Part shown: piece after piece, positions 38,480 through 50,717 of the stretch
How positions within the stretch are numbered: the first letter of the stretch is position 1
Layout: the number at the start of each line of letters is the position of its first letter
Assembly (NCBI RefSeq): GCF_000002995.4
Contig: NW_025062478.1
Coordinates: forward strand, 2,580,001 to 2,644,000
Length of the DNA: 64,000 bases
Origin: Brugia malayi
Lineage: Eukaryota > Nematoda > Chromadorea > Rhabditida > Onchocercidae
Direction: 5' to 3'
Position numbers and translations under genes: made by a program
The notes under the pieces: model-generated
Told to the model about the DNA's origin: nothing
What the model saw: only the letters and a program-made list of their open reading frames with translations
Databases searched by the model: none

Positions 38480-39790
38480 TAACAAGTTGAGGGTCTAATT
38501 TAATAAATATTTTCCGGAATGCACTATTAATAGAGGATTTGCTCCATCGGCGATTGAATTTTGTTTATATCTCCATCTGATTTTTTACTTTGGTCATATT
38601 TCGCAGCTTTGATGGAGAAGAATTAAAAAAAAAAAATTCTGCTTGTCAAAAATTAAATTTTTTTTCATTTAAAAGAAAAAAAAAGGTGAGAATTGGTAAA
38701 TTATAAGCGACAATTGATAGCTTAATTTAGCAAAAAATATCATCGAAAATTTAGGAAATGTCATCTGTCGTCATCACTGATTAATTAATTAAACACCAAA
38801 TAATGACTCGGAAACTTATTATTCTTCAGTGCAAAAAATTACTTTCATTTGATGAAAATTAGTTCAATCAAGCTACCTGCTTTTTGCCATCATTCGAAAA
38901 AGAAATTTGAATTAAAACAAACTATAAATAATGACGAAATGGTTGTTTGTTGGATTTATACAAAAATTTTTCATTAGGAAATTTTTAATTAAAGTCATTT
39001 TTCATTTAAACAAACTGAAGCAAGCCAAATAATTTATCTGGTGTTTTTTTTTTTTTTTTTTTTTTTTTTTACATTAAAATGAACTGACCATTAATTTCTT
39101 TCCTTTTTATCATTAAAAAGTTAAGCAATCACCAGCTAATAGGGGATTCATTTAGTGTCGCAAAGAATTCTTCAGAATTTCTCTTAAAAAATTGCTTGGA
39201 TAAAGAGGAAATTGCTTACCTTAACTATAATGTCATAAGCTGCTTGAAGAACTAAAATCATTTGTTAGATTTAATAATTAAGCATGCACGAGCATTAATT
39301 TAGAGAATCAAAGTAATTAAGTCAATAAGTAATTCATCTCCTCTCTATCAACATATTAACCAGTGGAATGGTTCAGCAAGTAGTAAGTATCGGTCGTTGC
39401 AGCAAATGAATCGGAAAAAGATGTTTCAAATGACAGTACATTAAGAAATGAAAAAGTTCAGAACTGATTTCAAACTTTCAATTTGTGTAGAGCACATCGC
39501 CCATTTCATTTCCAAATTATTAGTGACTTACGCACACTTTGATAAATCCCAACTGCCCATAATAAATTTTAAATATTCAACTGCATGCAAGTATGCAAAC
39601 ACCTATGTAATGCTAATGTAATGTGTATGTGCAACACTATTTCAAAATTAGCAACCTTATTCCACCTTTAACAGTCTGTCACCGATATGCCAAAATTGAT
39701 GGGCGACCCGTTTAATCGTTTTTGGTAATACCTTTAAAGTAAAGAAAGAGGCAGAAGCATTGAGTAAAGACAAAAACCGTTTTTCAGTAT
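38480..39790. repeat. Duplicated block, inverse of 29560-30720
   Basis: See the landmarks there. The part from about 39370 on recurs in the same orientation at 54775-55260, so this block stands upstream of plus-strand Gln-rich copies C and E. Confidence 0.8.
38490..38606 (-). pseudogene. Degenerate copy of BAR-gene exon 1
   Basis: On the minus strand it keeps GAAATATGACCAAAGTAAAA, CGCCGATGGAGCAAAT and GCATTCCGGAAAATATTTAT, in the order of the intact exon at 50651-50790, with the middle missing. It lies head to head with Gln-rich copy C, as the intact BAR gene does with copy D. Confidence 0.65.
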
Positions 39791-39839
39791 CAGAAAAGTT
39801 TGTAATATAACAAAATAAGAAAACAACCCATTCTTTTAA

Positions 39840-40430
39840 TTTATTTTATTGTAACAAAATTCTTCTATCTAAACAGATAGAACAATAATATGGTGAATTT
39901 TCTCACAGCAATGCATGTTGTCCCCAAGTTTTGGATGAGAAATATAATTTCGGAACACAATGCTTTCAATTCAATTCAATTGAATCCATTTCAACTGGAA
40001 AATTCTGTAGAAGCAGAATGAAACAAGTAACACATAAATGTCTTTAAATTTTGCAGCACAACTCAAACTGTTCAGTGTGACAACAATTCCAGGGCTTTCC
40101 AACTGGACAAAAGTTAGAAAACTTAATGCTTCTTCAAAGGTTGCATAAGGAGAAGGTTCTTTTGTAGAATGAAACCTTTTTAGAAATATTATGTGATTCT
40201 GGAGGGAGGATTTCACTGCCATGGAAAGAAAGAAAAGAATTTGACCGAGATTTCTCGAATCATAAATTGCTTGATGCTTGGTAATCCATATAGTACACTA
40301 GTATTGTTGATTTGAATGATTGTTAGTCAATGTTTAAAATTGCTACACTCAGTTGAAAACATCAAAGATGCAAGTTTTTACTGTTTTGATTCAAAGTCCA
40401 TTTCCTTTTTTTAGTTCAAATTTGATTAAT
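39840..40430. repeat. 5'-flank block of the Gln-rich gene family (copy C)
   Basis: Same block as 32790-33340 with small differences. The antisense frame in it (39971-40222) is open for 83 codons. Confidence 0.8.
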
Positions 40431-40434
40431 CGAG

Positions 40435-41996
40435 ATGGTGAAAATGAAGAAAGAAATTATTTTCCTTTTTATCATTGCTTTTTCATCTTGCACAAAGGTA
40501 TTAAAATTTTTTCAATTTGATATCACTCTATGTCTTCAGTAGAATAGTAATTTCTTGAAATAGCTTGATTCAATCAGTAAAACTTCTAGTAAACTCACAT
40601 CTGAATAAGAATGATTTTTTTGAATGAAATATTTCTTTATGATCTTTTTCCACTGAGATAGGCTCTAGTTTCAATCCTTCCACAGGAGATCAAACTGCAT
40701 TTTTGTGAGTTTCTGTAAATTAACATTTTCACTATCACAAATTTTGTAATTTTTATTTTCTAGTTTTTTTAGGCAACAACTCCAGGAATTACGGTAGTAA
40801 CAACAACCTTTTTCACATTAGCTCAGATAATAGTAGCAGTTTCTTCTTCAACAACAATGACGGCATTGTTAACCGAAAATGAGAAAAAATCCCCTCCTCA
40901 ACTACTTCTCACACAAAAGCAACTTGTCGAACAAATAGAAAAAGAAAAGTCTCTTCTCCAGGAACTTCTAAAAAAACAAAACCCTGCTCCTCACCAACAA
41001 CTTCAACAGCTACTCGAACAACTACAAAAAAACCATTCACACTTTCCTGATCGTCTTCAACGGCAACAGCAACTTCGTAAGGAACTTGGACAGAATTATA
41101 GCTGTGAAATTAAACAACAACTTCTTCATAAACAGCATAGTATCCTTCAACTACTTCAAAAACAACAACCATTTCTGGATCAACTTCAGCACCAACAAGG
41201 AGTTATTTTTCAGCAACTTCTTCAGCGACAACAGACTCTCGAATCTCTACTACAACAATTGCCTCATCAACAACAATTATTTCAAAAACAACAACCTATT
41301 CTTCAACAATTTTTGCAGCAGCAACTGAATTCTCTAAAACAAACAATGCAGCCATCGACTGTGCATCAACAAGCGCTTGACCTTCAAAAACAAATGCAAC
41401 AAAATCACGAGCAATCTCGAAATCAAGATCAAAATAATCTTAGTAATCAAATTCAGAAGCACGAACAACATCTTCAACTGCTCCAGCAACACCATACTGT
41501 ATTAAAGCAACTTCAGCAAGAGAGGCAACTACTTTCCCAGCAATTTCAACATCAAGTGAAGCTATTCCAGCAGCTTCTACTACTAAAACAACAGTCTTCT
41601 CAGTTATATCTATCATTTCTTAAGCAACTTCTACAGCTACAACAACAACTTCTTGAACAATACAAACAGCAACAACCACTTATTCAGCAGTTCCTCCAAC
41701 AACAACAACAACTTGTGGAGCTTATGGAGCAACAAGAACAACTTGTTGTGCAAATACTTCTAGAACCTCAGCAAATACATAATCTCCTTCAACAACTTCA
41801 GCAACTAGAAGTCCAATTCCAACAACTTATGCAACAACAACAACAACTCCTCCAACAACTCCAGCAGAGGCAGTCTTCATTTCAGCAGCTTCTCCAAAAA
41901 CAACAGTCCATCTTTGAAGAACTTCTGAAAAGCAAACAGACTCTTCTCAAAAATTTAAAACAACAATTGGATTATTTGCTTCAGTTCCAGAAATAA
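40435..41996 (+). CDS. Gln-rich hendecad-repeat secreted protein, copy C
   Basis: Two exons: 40435-40497 (signal peptide MVKMKKEIIFLFIIAFSSCT) and 40773-41996, about 428 residues, no internal stop. After a Thr/Val segment (ATTPGITVVTTTFFTLAQ) the rest is mostly Gln, Leu, His, Lys and Ser in an 11-residue rhythm, for example QQPLIQQFLQQ, QQQLVELMEQQ, QQQLLQQLQQR. Only one Cys (NYSCE) occurs in the body. The intron (275 bp) has an extra stretch shared with copy E and absent from B. A TTTTTAG acceptor precedes the ATG. It is the best intact plus-strand member and the function is unknown. Such proteins could be structural, for example in eggshell, cuticle or a secretion; this is only inference. 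Confidence 0.8.
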
Positions 41997-42339
41997 TCAT
42001 TTCTCAAACAACTACAGCATCTACAATAAATGATTTCCTTTTCTTGTGAGAATCTGATTCTGTTTTCATTTTCTCTAAATCAACATGTCAACACGCCGCA
42101 ATTTATAATTTCTTTTTCAAAATATTCATATGAACTTAATCAATAATTTCCTGTTTCACTAATTCCTAACATAGTATCACACTGATCTAAACAATAATTA
42201 ATGTTTCTGTAACAGAAACTATAATTTACAATGGAAAAAATAAGCAATCTGTAAAAATATGGAGTTTTTTTCGATGCGAAAATTTTGATAAAAGCAAAAT
42301 TACTTTTTAAATGTGATTTTTCAGTGTGCTTTTCTACTT

Positions 42340-43000
42340 TAAATTTAAGTTTATGCTATTGGAGCTAAGCAATAAACTTTGATGCGACAATTAACATTAA
42401 CTGACAGTTTTATTATATAACTGCAAAGATATCGTTTGTACAATTTAATTTGTTTGCTTAATATCATTTTTGGTTCAGCAATTTCAGCACAATAATTTTA
42501 TCTAATATCACAGTATCTCGAGCTTATATAATTGATGAGAAACTTTGACTATGAGTAAACCAACTAAAAACCGGTTTAATCCTAAAAACAAGAAAATCTT
42601 CAATTAATTATTTTCAGCATTAAGCAGTGCAAAAGCTGCTTTGTTTCTATAACAGACCTAAAATAGCACTACAAATTAATAAAATAGTAAGGAATAGTTA
42701 GAAGTAATTTCTTTTAAAGATATAAAAATCGTATATATCTAATATTCATATTCATCTTCAGTAACTCTGCGTAACTTAAATGGCAAACAGAAACTAAAGG
42801 AAAAACAAAAGCGATTTCAATATATGAAAACAGTTAGTTTAATTCTATAAGATAGAAGTGTACATGCTAATGACCAACAATTGTTCATTCTAATTTGTGC
42901 CATGAATAATACCAAACACTTTTAAACTTCAATGAATCCTATTGCATTGATGGAATACTCTAAGAATGTCATTATGATCAATAATCTATCATCTAAAGAT
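42340..43000. repeat. 3'-flank block of the Gln-rich gene family (copy C)
   Basis: Inverse of 26390-27130. It includes the CTCGAG landmark and the AAGTGTACATGCTAATGACC segment. Confidence 0.75.
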
Positions 43001-43139
43001 CTGTTCGAACCACACAGTCTACAGTCAGTCTTTAATCTTTTAAGATATAATTTGATACTATGTAATAATCCTAACATCCATCTATTACCTACGCAATAAT
43101 GAATGGTTCAGACATCAATTGAGAATCAATTCAGAGATT

Positions 43140-43570
43140 CAGCGAGTTATTGAAAACAGTTGACTATCTTATTGGTGCTGATTACTTCTTTAAACCTATT
43201 CGTTTAAATCTGATGAACCAATGTAAGCTACAAAAGTTAGAAAGTCAGAAGCCCAAATTTCACAAAAAAATTATTGGTGTCCGAAGTGAGGTACGTCTGA
43301 CACTTTGTTGTAAGGAGCCGAAATACCAAAGTCAAAGATTCGAAAACTTCTCAATGAAATAAATAAATTTATCTAACCCAACGGGAATGAGCTTATCCAC
43401 GAAAATAATAAGTCAAACTACGGATCATCAAAGGAAATGATTGGACGTCTTGATTATTATGCTAGTTGCTTAAATAGGTTCTAATTGAGAATTCGACAAA
43501 CTTATCCTGGGCATCTTAAAGTTAATAGAATGACCCAAGAAAAGCTATCATTACTTTAAACATTCATATT
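43140..43570 (+). mobile_element. BEL/Pao pol relic
   Basis: The 70-codon frame at 43150-43362 begins VDYLIGADYFFKPI. This resembles the end of the DUF1758 protease region of BEL/Pao polyproteins (pattern DxLIGxDYFF). Downstream frames are broken. There is no reverse transcriptase in the window, so the element is not functional. Confidence 0.5.
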
Positions 43571-43609
43571 GAGAACTATGAAATACTTTTTCTTACTGTT
43601 TATATCCAT

Positions 43610-44200
43610 ATGCCATGGTCTATTAGTAGCAAAATAGTCTACGAAATCCGTTCCAATTTTATTATCTACTTTTCGTTTTTTCTTTTCACTCTTTTTTTTT
43701 GTACTGCTAAGTTTCTTTTTATCATTGAACTTTATTCCTCGAAAAAAAAAATTTTTTTTTCATGCCATTTTACATTTGTTTATTATATTTGTCATTTTGC
43801 AAAATATCTTTTTTATAGTTTTTATAAAGCTCACTTACTTTATGCTTCTTGTTGATTAAATTTTGATTTGTGGAAGTTTTTTTCTAAATATTACTTCATT
43901 TCACTTTTTCAATCTTTTTTAATTTATTTTAAAACATGTCGCCTTGCTAATGTCCAATCTTTCCTCATAGCTCGCGTTTTTTTTTTTTTATTATTTCTGT
44001 TCAATGTGTGACATTTTTGGTCTTTTTGCTTCTGCGCGCTTTTTAGTCAACTCCATTTTTTTTTGTTATTTATGAATTAAATTATTTTTATTTTCTCTTT
44101 TGCAACATCTTTCCATTAATTGTAGTTGTTTTATGTTTTTCATGATTGTTTTAAACTTATGTATGTTCTTTTGCACTAAACATATTGCATCTATTTTTGG
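43610..44200. other. T-rich spacer, no gene seen
   Basis: Poly-T and CTTTTT runs only. The frames here are low-complexity Phe-rich artefacts. Confidence 0.5.
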
Positions 44201-44229
44201 TGAAATTTAAAACCGAAAATATTGATGAT

Positions 44230-45130
44230 TAGATATAAAAACTGTTACAGAGGTCACCAGACGTCATTCGGTATGACTAGTGCACTGAAATGTATTCAAC
44301 GAGATGCCGGTGCTTAGACCGAGAATGCATCCAGTTATTTCCGGACCGGATTTATGTGAAGAATCATCGTGTGCTACTCTGTGTTAAACTCCTACAGGAG
44401 ACGCTTGTTGTCATTGTAGTTTTCAACATTATGCTTACCTTGTATTCATCCCAGACCTTAGTTCTTTCCCTATAGGAACTCTTTAGATGAGCGTATGTTG
44501 AAAGTACAATAGTTGAATCACCTGTCAAATTAACAAATTTAGAGAGGTATAATCATGAAACCAGTTCTAGCTGGGAAAGTTCAATTCTTGGTTTACCTGA
44601 CCAGAAGAGTGTTCAGCTGGCATGATTTTCTTTGAGAGACAGATTTCACTAAGGACGACAATGTCAATGTTAAGTCGTAGCATTTCGTGGGCAATTAAAC
44701 CCAGAAAACTCGGGTTGTTCATACCCTCAGTGTAAGATTGGTTCGGATATTTCAATGTGAATGAGTTAATTTGAACACAATTTTGAAGCCTTTGTTTCTT
44801 TATTCTAATTCGACTGTAGCAGAAAACTTTCGTTGACTGCGATTAGCCAACCGGAGATGAGCTTTGGTTAGAGATCTAACCCCTTTGTACTCTTCACTCC
44901 TCCATATGAAGAAGCAGTACTTCTCGTCGCTCTTTGCTTGGTCATTCGGACAAGACTATGTCATTCTCGAGTGACCAAAGTCCTGGGCTGAATGTTATGA
45001 ACTCTGTCAATCTGTTATCGTCAGAATTAACTCGTTGCAGTGTGAAAAATCTATTCATGATTTATTCACGTCCTGAAGATACTCTTTTAACGGAACTGTT
45101 CGAATTTTCTCCATCTCTAATGTAACTTTC
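44230..45130 (-). mobile_element. Relic of a non-LTR retrotransposon (endonuclease part)
   Basis: The stretch is visibly less AT-rich than its surroundings. On the minus strand 44567-44755 reads LGLIAHEMLRLNIDIVVLSE, close to the first motif of AP-type endonucleases of RTE-like elements, which continue with an ETRL-like motif (here ICLS). No longer domain or reverse transcriptase is readable. Confidence 0.45.
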
Positions 45131-47280
45131 AAATGATAATACTTTCTATTATATTTGAAAGACAATTTTGTAAATATTTCCATTCATTTGCCTAAATGCC
45201 AAATTTTAAAATTCTAATTACTCAAAATGAAGGACTAAATGTGCTATCTTGCAGAAATTAGCACTTTAAAATGAAGGAGAAACGTTGGAAGATTAAAAGA
45301 AATTGCTATGGATATATCACATAGCAGTGATAAAGATAGCAACGTAAATAATACCGAATCCGGTTGCTGAAAGTTTCAGGGATTTTGGCAATCACTGGAA
45401 ACTAATGAACTGAATATTTTCAGTTATCGAAACTAAAAATCTTTAATGATTGCAAAACTGATGTCCCAAAAGAACTGTGACAGTTCAATTCTATAATTGA
45501 AGCAATCGATTTGTCCTTTAATCTTTTGCCAAGCAGTGATGTTTTGGTCACATACATTAAAAAAATTTGTGATAAGCACAAGCATTGCTGATAAGATTCG
45601 TTTTCTCCTTATATTGGTAACTTTTTTTTGTCTTTCTCAGTATTTTATGCTCTCTGTCATTTATTATTGTTCTTTTCATAACTTTTGTTCTGAACATAAT
45701 TCAAAAAATTTGCGTAATTCTATTTAAGAATGAAGCATTCATAATTCATCACTGGAAATATTTGAACAAACTAATTATTAACAAGTAGGAATGACCTGCT
45801 AACCAATGAATATTTCAGATCAAAAAATGAGATCGATCATACTGTCCATAATTAATTTCTTATTATTGCCTTTAGTTGCTTCAGAAATCGATAGAGACAG
45901 GATGAAATATTTTGGTTCAATTTCAAATAATACTCTTAGATTGCAGGAAAAATACCTAAAAACAAGTTTTAGTCTTATTGCAATGTCGTATACTAAACTA
46001 AGTCGAAATGCAATTCAGATAACTTATCTTATCAGTAAAAACTATTATTTATTTTGATTATTAATATCACTGCAATCAATAATAAATTGTGCATTAGCAA
46101 AATTTCTTTCACTCTTAGATTATACAATTATTTCTATCGTTGCATGGGATATTGCCTAATTTTGCAATGGAAAATTTAATTAAACTAATGGATAGCAAAA
46201 TAGATCAGTTGATGGATTATATCGATGAATTTGATATCACTGAAGGTTTTTGATTAAACTTTGCACACAAATTAATTTCTTTTTAAAGTCCAAAAGACTG
46301 AAAATTCAAATATGAGAAACGTTTTAGTATCACTTTGAAAATAGTTTAATAGTTTAAAAAGTGAAATATTTGCAGATTTTAAAGTGGGCGTGAAATTATC
46401 GCTATAAATTGTTTCTGATTTCATAAATGACAGCAAAATATCAGAATGGCAAAAAGAATGCATTGCTTCCGAGTTGATTTTAACATTTCAATAATATCAT
46501 TAATTATTACAAAGTGGGAATATGTATTAATAAAGTAATAAAAGTGAAGAAAAGGAAAAGGTAACAACACTAACTTCTGGGAAGTAATAACTTGGACATC
46601 TGTGACAGTCTAAGCACCAACATTTCAGGAAGTGATAATATGGATAACTACAAAAGTCAGCAAAGAGTTGAGTATATATAATTTTGCAACACAGTCTATT
46701 GAGCTTTCTTCTGCTTTACCTTGGAGTACTTTACCTTGAATTAGACGTCACTATATTTCCGTGTTAGTGCTGTCTAATTACAATCACTTCGTAAATGCTT
46801 TATTATTCTCTTATTTTCATGTTTTATTGTTTTGTTTAATGTCTTATCTCTATCGAATACGTTATCAGCGAATAATTCAACGCTATAATAGATATCTATG
46901 ATATGGTATTGAACATTAAAACGGAAAAATAATAGTTAAAATAACATAATTTCCATGAAGCAAAATTGATTTGTATTCATCAAAATTTACATATCGGAAA
47001 ATTTTTTGCGCAGATAATAGTAGTTCCACAGGTTTGTTTCCACTGTGCAATATTATTTCTAAAGTTAATGATTGTTTAGATCAAGTAGATACTGTTTTGG
47101 CTGGGAATTACTGAAAAAAAAAAATTATTGAGAAAGTTCTTGTTGAAATTTCGATAAAGAAATTGTAAGTGATGTTGTGTGTGTTGACATGGTGAGTTTG
47201 GAGAAAATGAAAATATAGAAATCAGATATCTCACGAAAAAAAGAAAAAGAATCATTTATTGTTGATGCTTGGTTGTTTGA
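45131..47280. other. Spacer, no supported gene
   Basis: One frame at 45806-46057 (83 codons) has a hydrophobic start and no known motif; I do not call it. About 46570-46800 has a TATATATAA box followed by CAACACAGTC, which could belong to an old LTR, without a partner copy in the window. Confidence 0.4.
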
Positions 47281-47287
47281 GAAATGA

Positions 47288-48716
47288 TTATTTCTGGAAT
47301 TGAAGGAAATAATGCAATTGCTGTTGTAACTTTTGGAGAAGACTTTGTTTGCTTTTCAGAAGTTCTCCAACGACAGGCTGTTGTCGTTGAAGAAGTTGCT
47401 GAAGTGAAGGTTGCTTTTGCAGGAGTTGTTGGAGAAGTTGTTGCTGTTGTTGCACAAGTTGTTGGAATTGGACTTGTAGCTGGAGAAGTTCTTCAAGGAG
47501 ATTAGGTATTTGCTGAGGTTGCTGGAGCATTTGTAGAAGCAGTTGCTGTTGTTGTTGTACAAGTTGCACAAGAAGTTGTTGTTGTTGGAGGAGCTGCTGA
47601 ATAAGTGGTTGTTGTTGTTGGAATTGCTGAAGAAGGAGCTGTTGTAGCTGTAGAAGTTGTTGAAGAAGAGATTGTTGTTTTTGAAGTTTCTGATCAAAAG
47701 GTTGTTGCTGTTGCAGTCGCTGAAGTATTTGCACTTGATGTTGAAGCTGCTGAAGAAGTAATTGTTTCTGTTGTTGAAGTTGCTTTAATACAGTTTGGTG
47801 TTGTTGAAGCAGTTGAATAAGTTGTTGTTGCTGTTGAATTTGATGATCATGATGATTATGATGTTCAAACTGCTGGAGATTTTGTTGCATTTGTTGTTGA
47901 ACAGTAAGCATTTGCTGGACAGCAAGCAATTGCTGTTGCAAAAATTGTTGAAGAATAGGTTGTTGTTTTTGAAATAATTGTTGTTGATGAGGCAATTGAT
48001 GCAGTAGATATTGGACAATTTTTTGTCGCTGAAGAAGTTGCTGAAGAATGACACGTTGTTGGTGCTGAAGTTGATTCAGAAATGGTTGATGATGCTGAAG
48101 TTGTTGAAGGATACTATGCTGTTGTTGAAGAAGACTTTGTATTTGTTGTTTACAGTTATGCTTATGTTGGTGTTGTATAAGTTGCTGAAGAAGTTGTTGT
48201 TGTTGTTGGAGAAGATGCTGAAGGTGCGGCTGCTTATGTTGTAGTTCTTGAAGTTGTTGTTGTTGTTGAAGTTGGTGAGGCACAGGATCTTGTTGTTCCA
48301 GAAGGTAGAGAAAAGATTGCTCGTTTTCTGTCTGTTGGACAAGTTGCTGTTGTATGAGAAGTAGTTGAGAAGATTTTTCCTTATTTTCGGTTGACAATGC
48401 TGTCACTGTTGTTGAAGAAGAAACTGTTCTTGCTGCTACTGTCTGAGTTAATGTGAAAAAGGCTGTTGTTACTACCGTAATTCCCGGAGTTGTTGCCTAA
48501 AAAAACGAAACTGGAAGATAAAAATTACAAAATTTGTGATAATAAAAATGTTCATTTAAAGAAGCTCACAAAAAGGCAGTTTGATTTCCTACGGAACGTG
48601 AAACCAGAGCCTATTTCAGATTGTTTTTCAAAAAATTGAAACAAATTTAATACCTTTGTACAAGATGAAAAAGCAATAATAAGAAGGAAAATGATTCCTT
48701 TCTTCATTTTCACCAT
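47288..48716 (-). CDS. Gln-rich hendecad-repeat secreted protein, copy D
   Basis: Two exons: 48654-48716 (signal peptide MVKMKKGIIFLLIIAFSSCT) and 47288-48496, about 423 residues, fully open. It is the most Gln-rich member, with units such as QQPLIQQLLQQ, QQLLVQLVQQQ, QQLLLQMLQQP. Compared with the others it has more pure Gln and few charged residues. It lies head to head with the intact BAR gene, start codons 2.0 kb apart. The usual TTTCTTTTAG acceptor is about 20 bases before the ATG. This may be the founding arrangement, because the other copies carry only fragments of the BAR gene; that direction of copying is inference. Confidence 0.8.
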
Positions 48717-48769
48717 CTCGATTAATCAAATTTGAACTAAAAGAAAGTAACTGACTGCGAATCAAAATA

Positions 48770-49330
48770 GTAAATGCTTGCATTTTTAAAGTTTTTAATT
48801 GAGTATAGAATTTTAAGCACTAATTAACAATCATTCAAATCAACAATATTAGTACACTACTTGGATTAGCCAAGCATCAAGCAATTTATGAATCGAGAAA
48901 TCTCGGTCAAATTCTTTTCTTACTTTCTATGGCAGTGAAATCCTCCCTCCAGAATCGCATAATATTTCTAAAAGGGTTTCATTCTACAAAAGAACCTTCT
49001 CCTTATGCCACCTTTGAAGAAGCATTAAGTTTTCTAATTTTTGTCCATAGGAAAGCCCTGGAATTGTTGCCTGAATAATTTGAGTTGTGCTGCAAAATTT
49101 AAAGACATTTATGTGTTACTTTTTTTATTCTGCTTCTACAGAATTTTCCAGTTGAAATGGGTTGAATTGAATTGAATTGAAAGCATTGTGTTCCGAAATT
49201 GTATTTTTCATCCAAAACTTGGGGACAACATGCATTGCTTTCAGAAAATTCACCATATTATTGTTCTTTCTATTTAAATGAATGAATTTGTCACAATAAA
49301 ATAAATTAAAAGAATGGGTTGTTTTCTTAT
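48770..49330. repeat. 5'-flank block of the Gln-rich gene family (copy D)
   Basis: Same orientation as 28985-29480. It differs by several short deletions. Confidence 0.8.
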
Positions 49331-49339
49331 TTTGTAAAA

Positions 49340-50620
49340 TTAAAATAAGCATACTGATTGTATAATAGAAACTTTGCTGATATTAAAAAAACAGCTTTTT
49401 GTCTTTATTCAAAACTTTTGCTCCTTTCTTTTCTCTAAAGAAAGACATTACCAAAAAAAAAAAAAAAACTAATTATACAAGTTGCTTACCAGTCTGAGCA
49501 TTTCAACAATAGTAATCGGTTATGTTCGATTATTGAAGGTGGATGCTAATTTTGAATGAAAGTGCAGTGTGAATTAAATGCTAACATCACTACAGTTTTT
49601 TTTTCCTGATTATTAAATTAGATATTTGCAAAAATACTAATAATTTACAAGGACTTGAATATTTGACAATATTGTTGGAATTTGTTAAATTGTGATTTGG
49701 ATCGCTAATGATTTAAAAATGAAGTGGGCAAAGGACTTAAGAAAATTCCAAAATTTTGCCATCAATTTTGATCAGTAGATAAAATAAATAAAATTTTCCT
49801 CAGTGTACTGCTACTCGAAACAATCTTTTCGGTTTATTATTGTAACTTTCATATAATTTGTTAAACCAATCCATTAAGCCATTTTTTTGAACTAAAGTTT
49901 ATAAAGTCGAAATAAGTATTTGAAATTCGAATTAACATATTTCAGCATACTAAATACAAACTCTTATTTCTTCTTTTTATTGAAATTGCTTTAATGCTCA
50001 TGCGGTTTATCTCTTAACACCTAACATTTATCTCATTATCCAGGCTACTTTTTAAGAGAAATTCTAAGGAATTATTTGTGACACTGATTAGTTGGTGATT
50101 GCTTAAGCTTTAATGATAAAATGAACAGAAATTAATGATTAGTTGATCAGAATGTAATAAAAACACTAGATAAACCGTTTTGTTTGTTTAAATAAAAAAT
50201 GATTCCATTTAAAAATTTCTTTATAAATTTTTTTTTTTTTTTTTGGTTAAAATAATTTTTACTATAAATACAACTAAACAACCGTTATTATCATTATTTA
50301 TACTTTGCGTAAATTCATCAAACGATTCGGTTGCTTTCGGAATGGCAGCAAAAAGAAGGTCAATGATAATTGATTTGAATTATCAAATGATTTGAATTTT
50401 TATCAAATGGAAGTAACTTTTTTACTAAAATTAAATGAAGAATGATATGGTTTCCGAGTCATTATTTGGTGTAAATTGATTCAAATTAATTGATCTATGA
50501 TAAACGTTGCATGATTTTCGTTAAATTTTTGTTAAATATTCTTTGATAAATTCCAATTTTGATATCGTTTATAAATTAGTAATTTATCAATTTTTATTTA
50601 TTTATTTATTTATTTTTTTT
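49340..50620. other. Region between Gln-rich copy D and the BAR gene
   Basis: Shared promoter region of a divergent pair. Its right half (50030-50620) is the parent-like form of the duplicated blocks at 24735-25390, 30110-30645 and (inverted) 38610-39200. Confidence 0.55.
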
Positions 50621-50717
50621 TTTTTTTTTGAATGAAAAATTTAATTTTAGCGAAACTAAGAAATATGACCAAAATAAGAAGCAATCAGATAAGGATACAA
50701 ATAAAATTCAAGAACCA

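Noticed and set aside
45806..46057. 83-codon frame with a hydrophobic start
   Set aside because: No known motif, no second exon and AT-rich surroundings. It might be an envelope-like scrap of an element, but the evidence is too thin.
46570..46900. Possible solo LTR with a TATA-like box
   Set aside because: No matching second copy and no defined ends in the window, so it is mentioned only in the spacer entry.
47284..47820. Val/Glu-rich and Asn/Phe-rich frames overlapping copy D, and similar ones over A, B, C and E
   Set aside because: Shadow frames of Gln-codon repeats. The Gln frame has the signal peptide and conserved splice sites.
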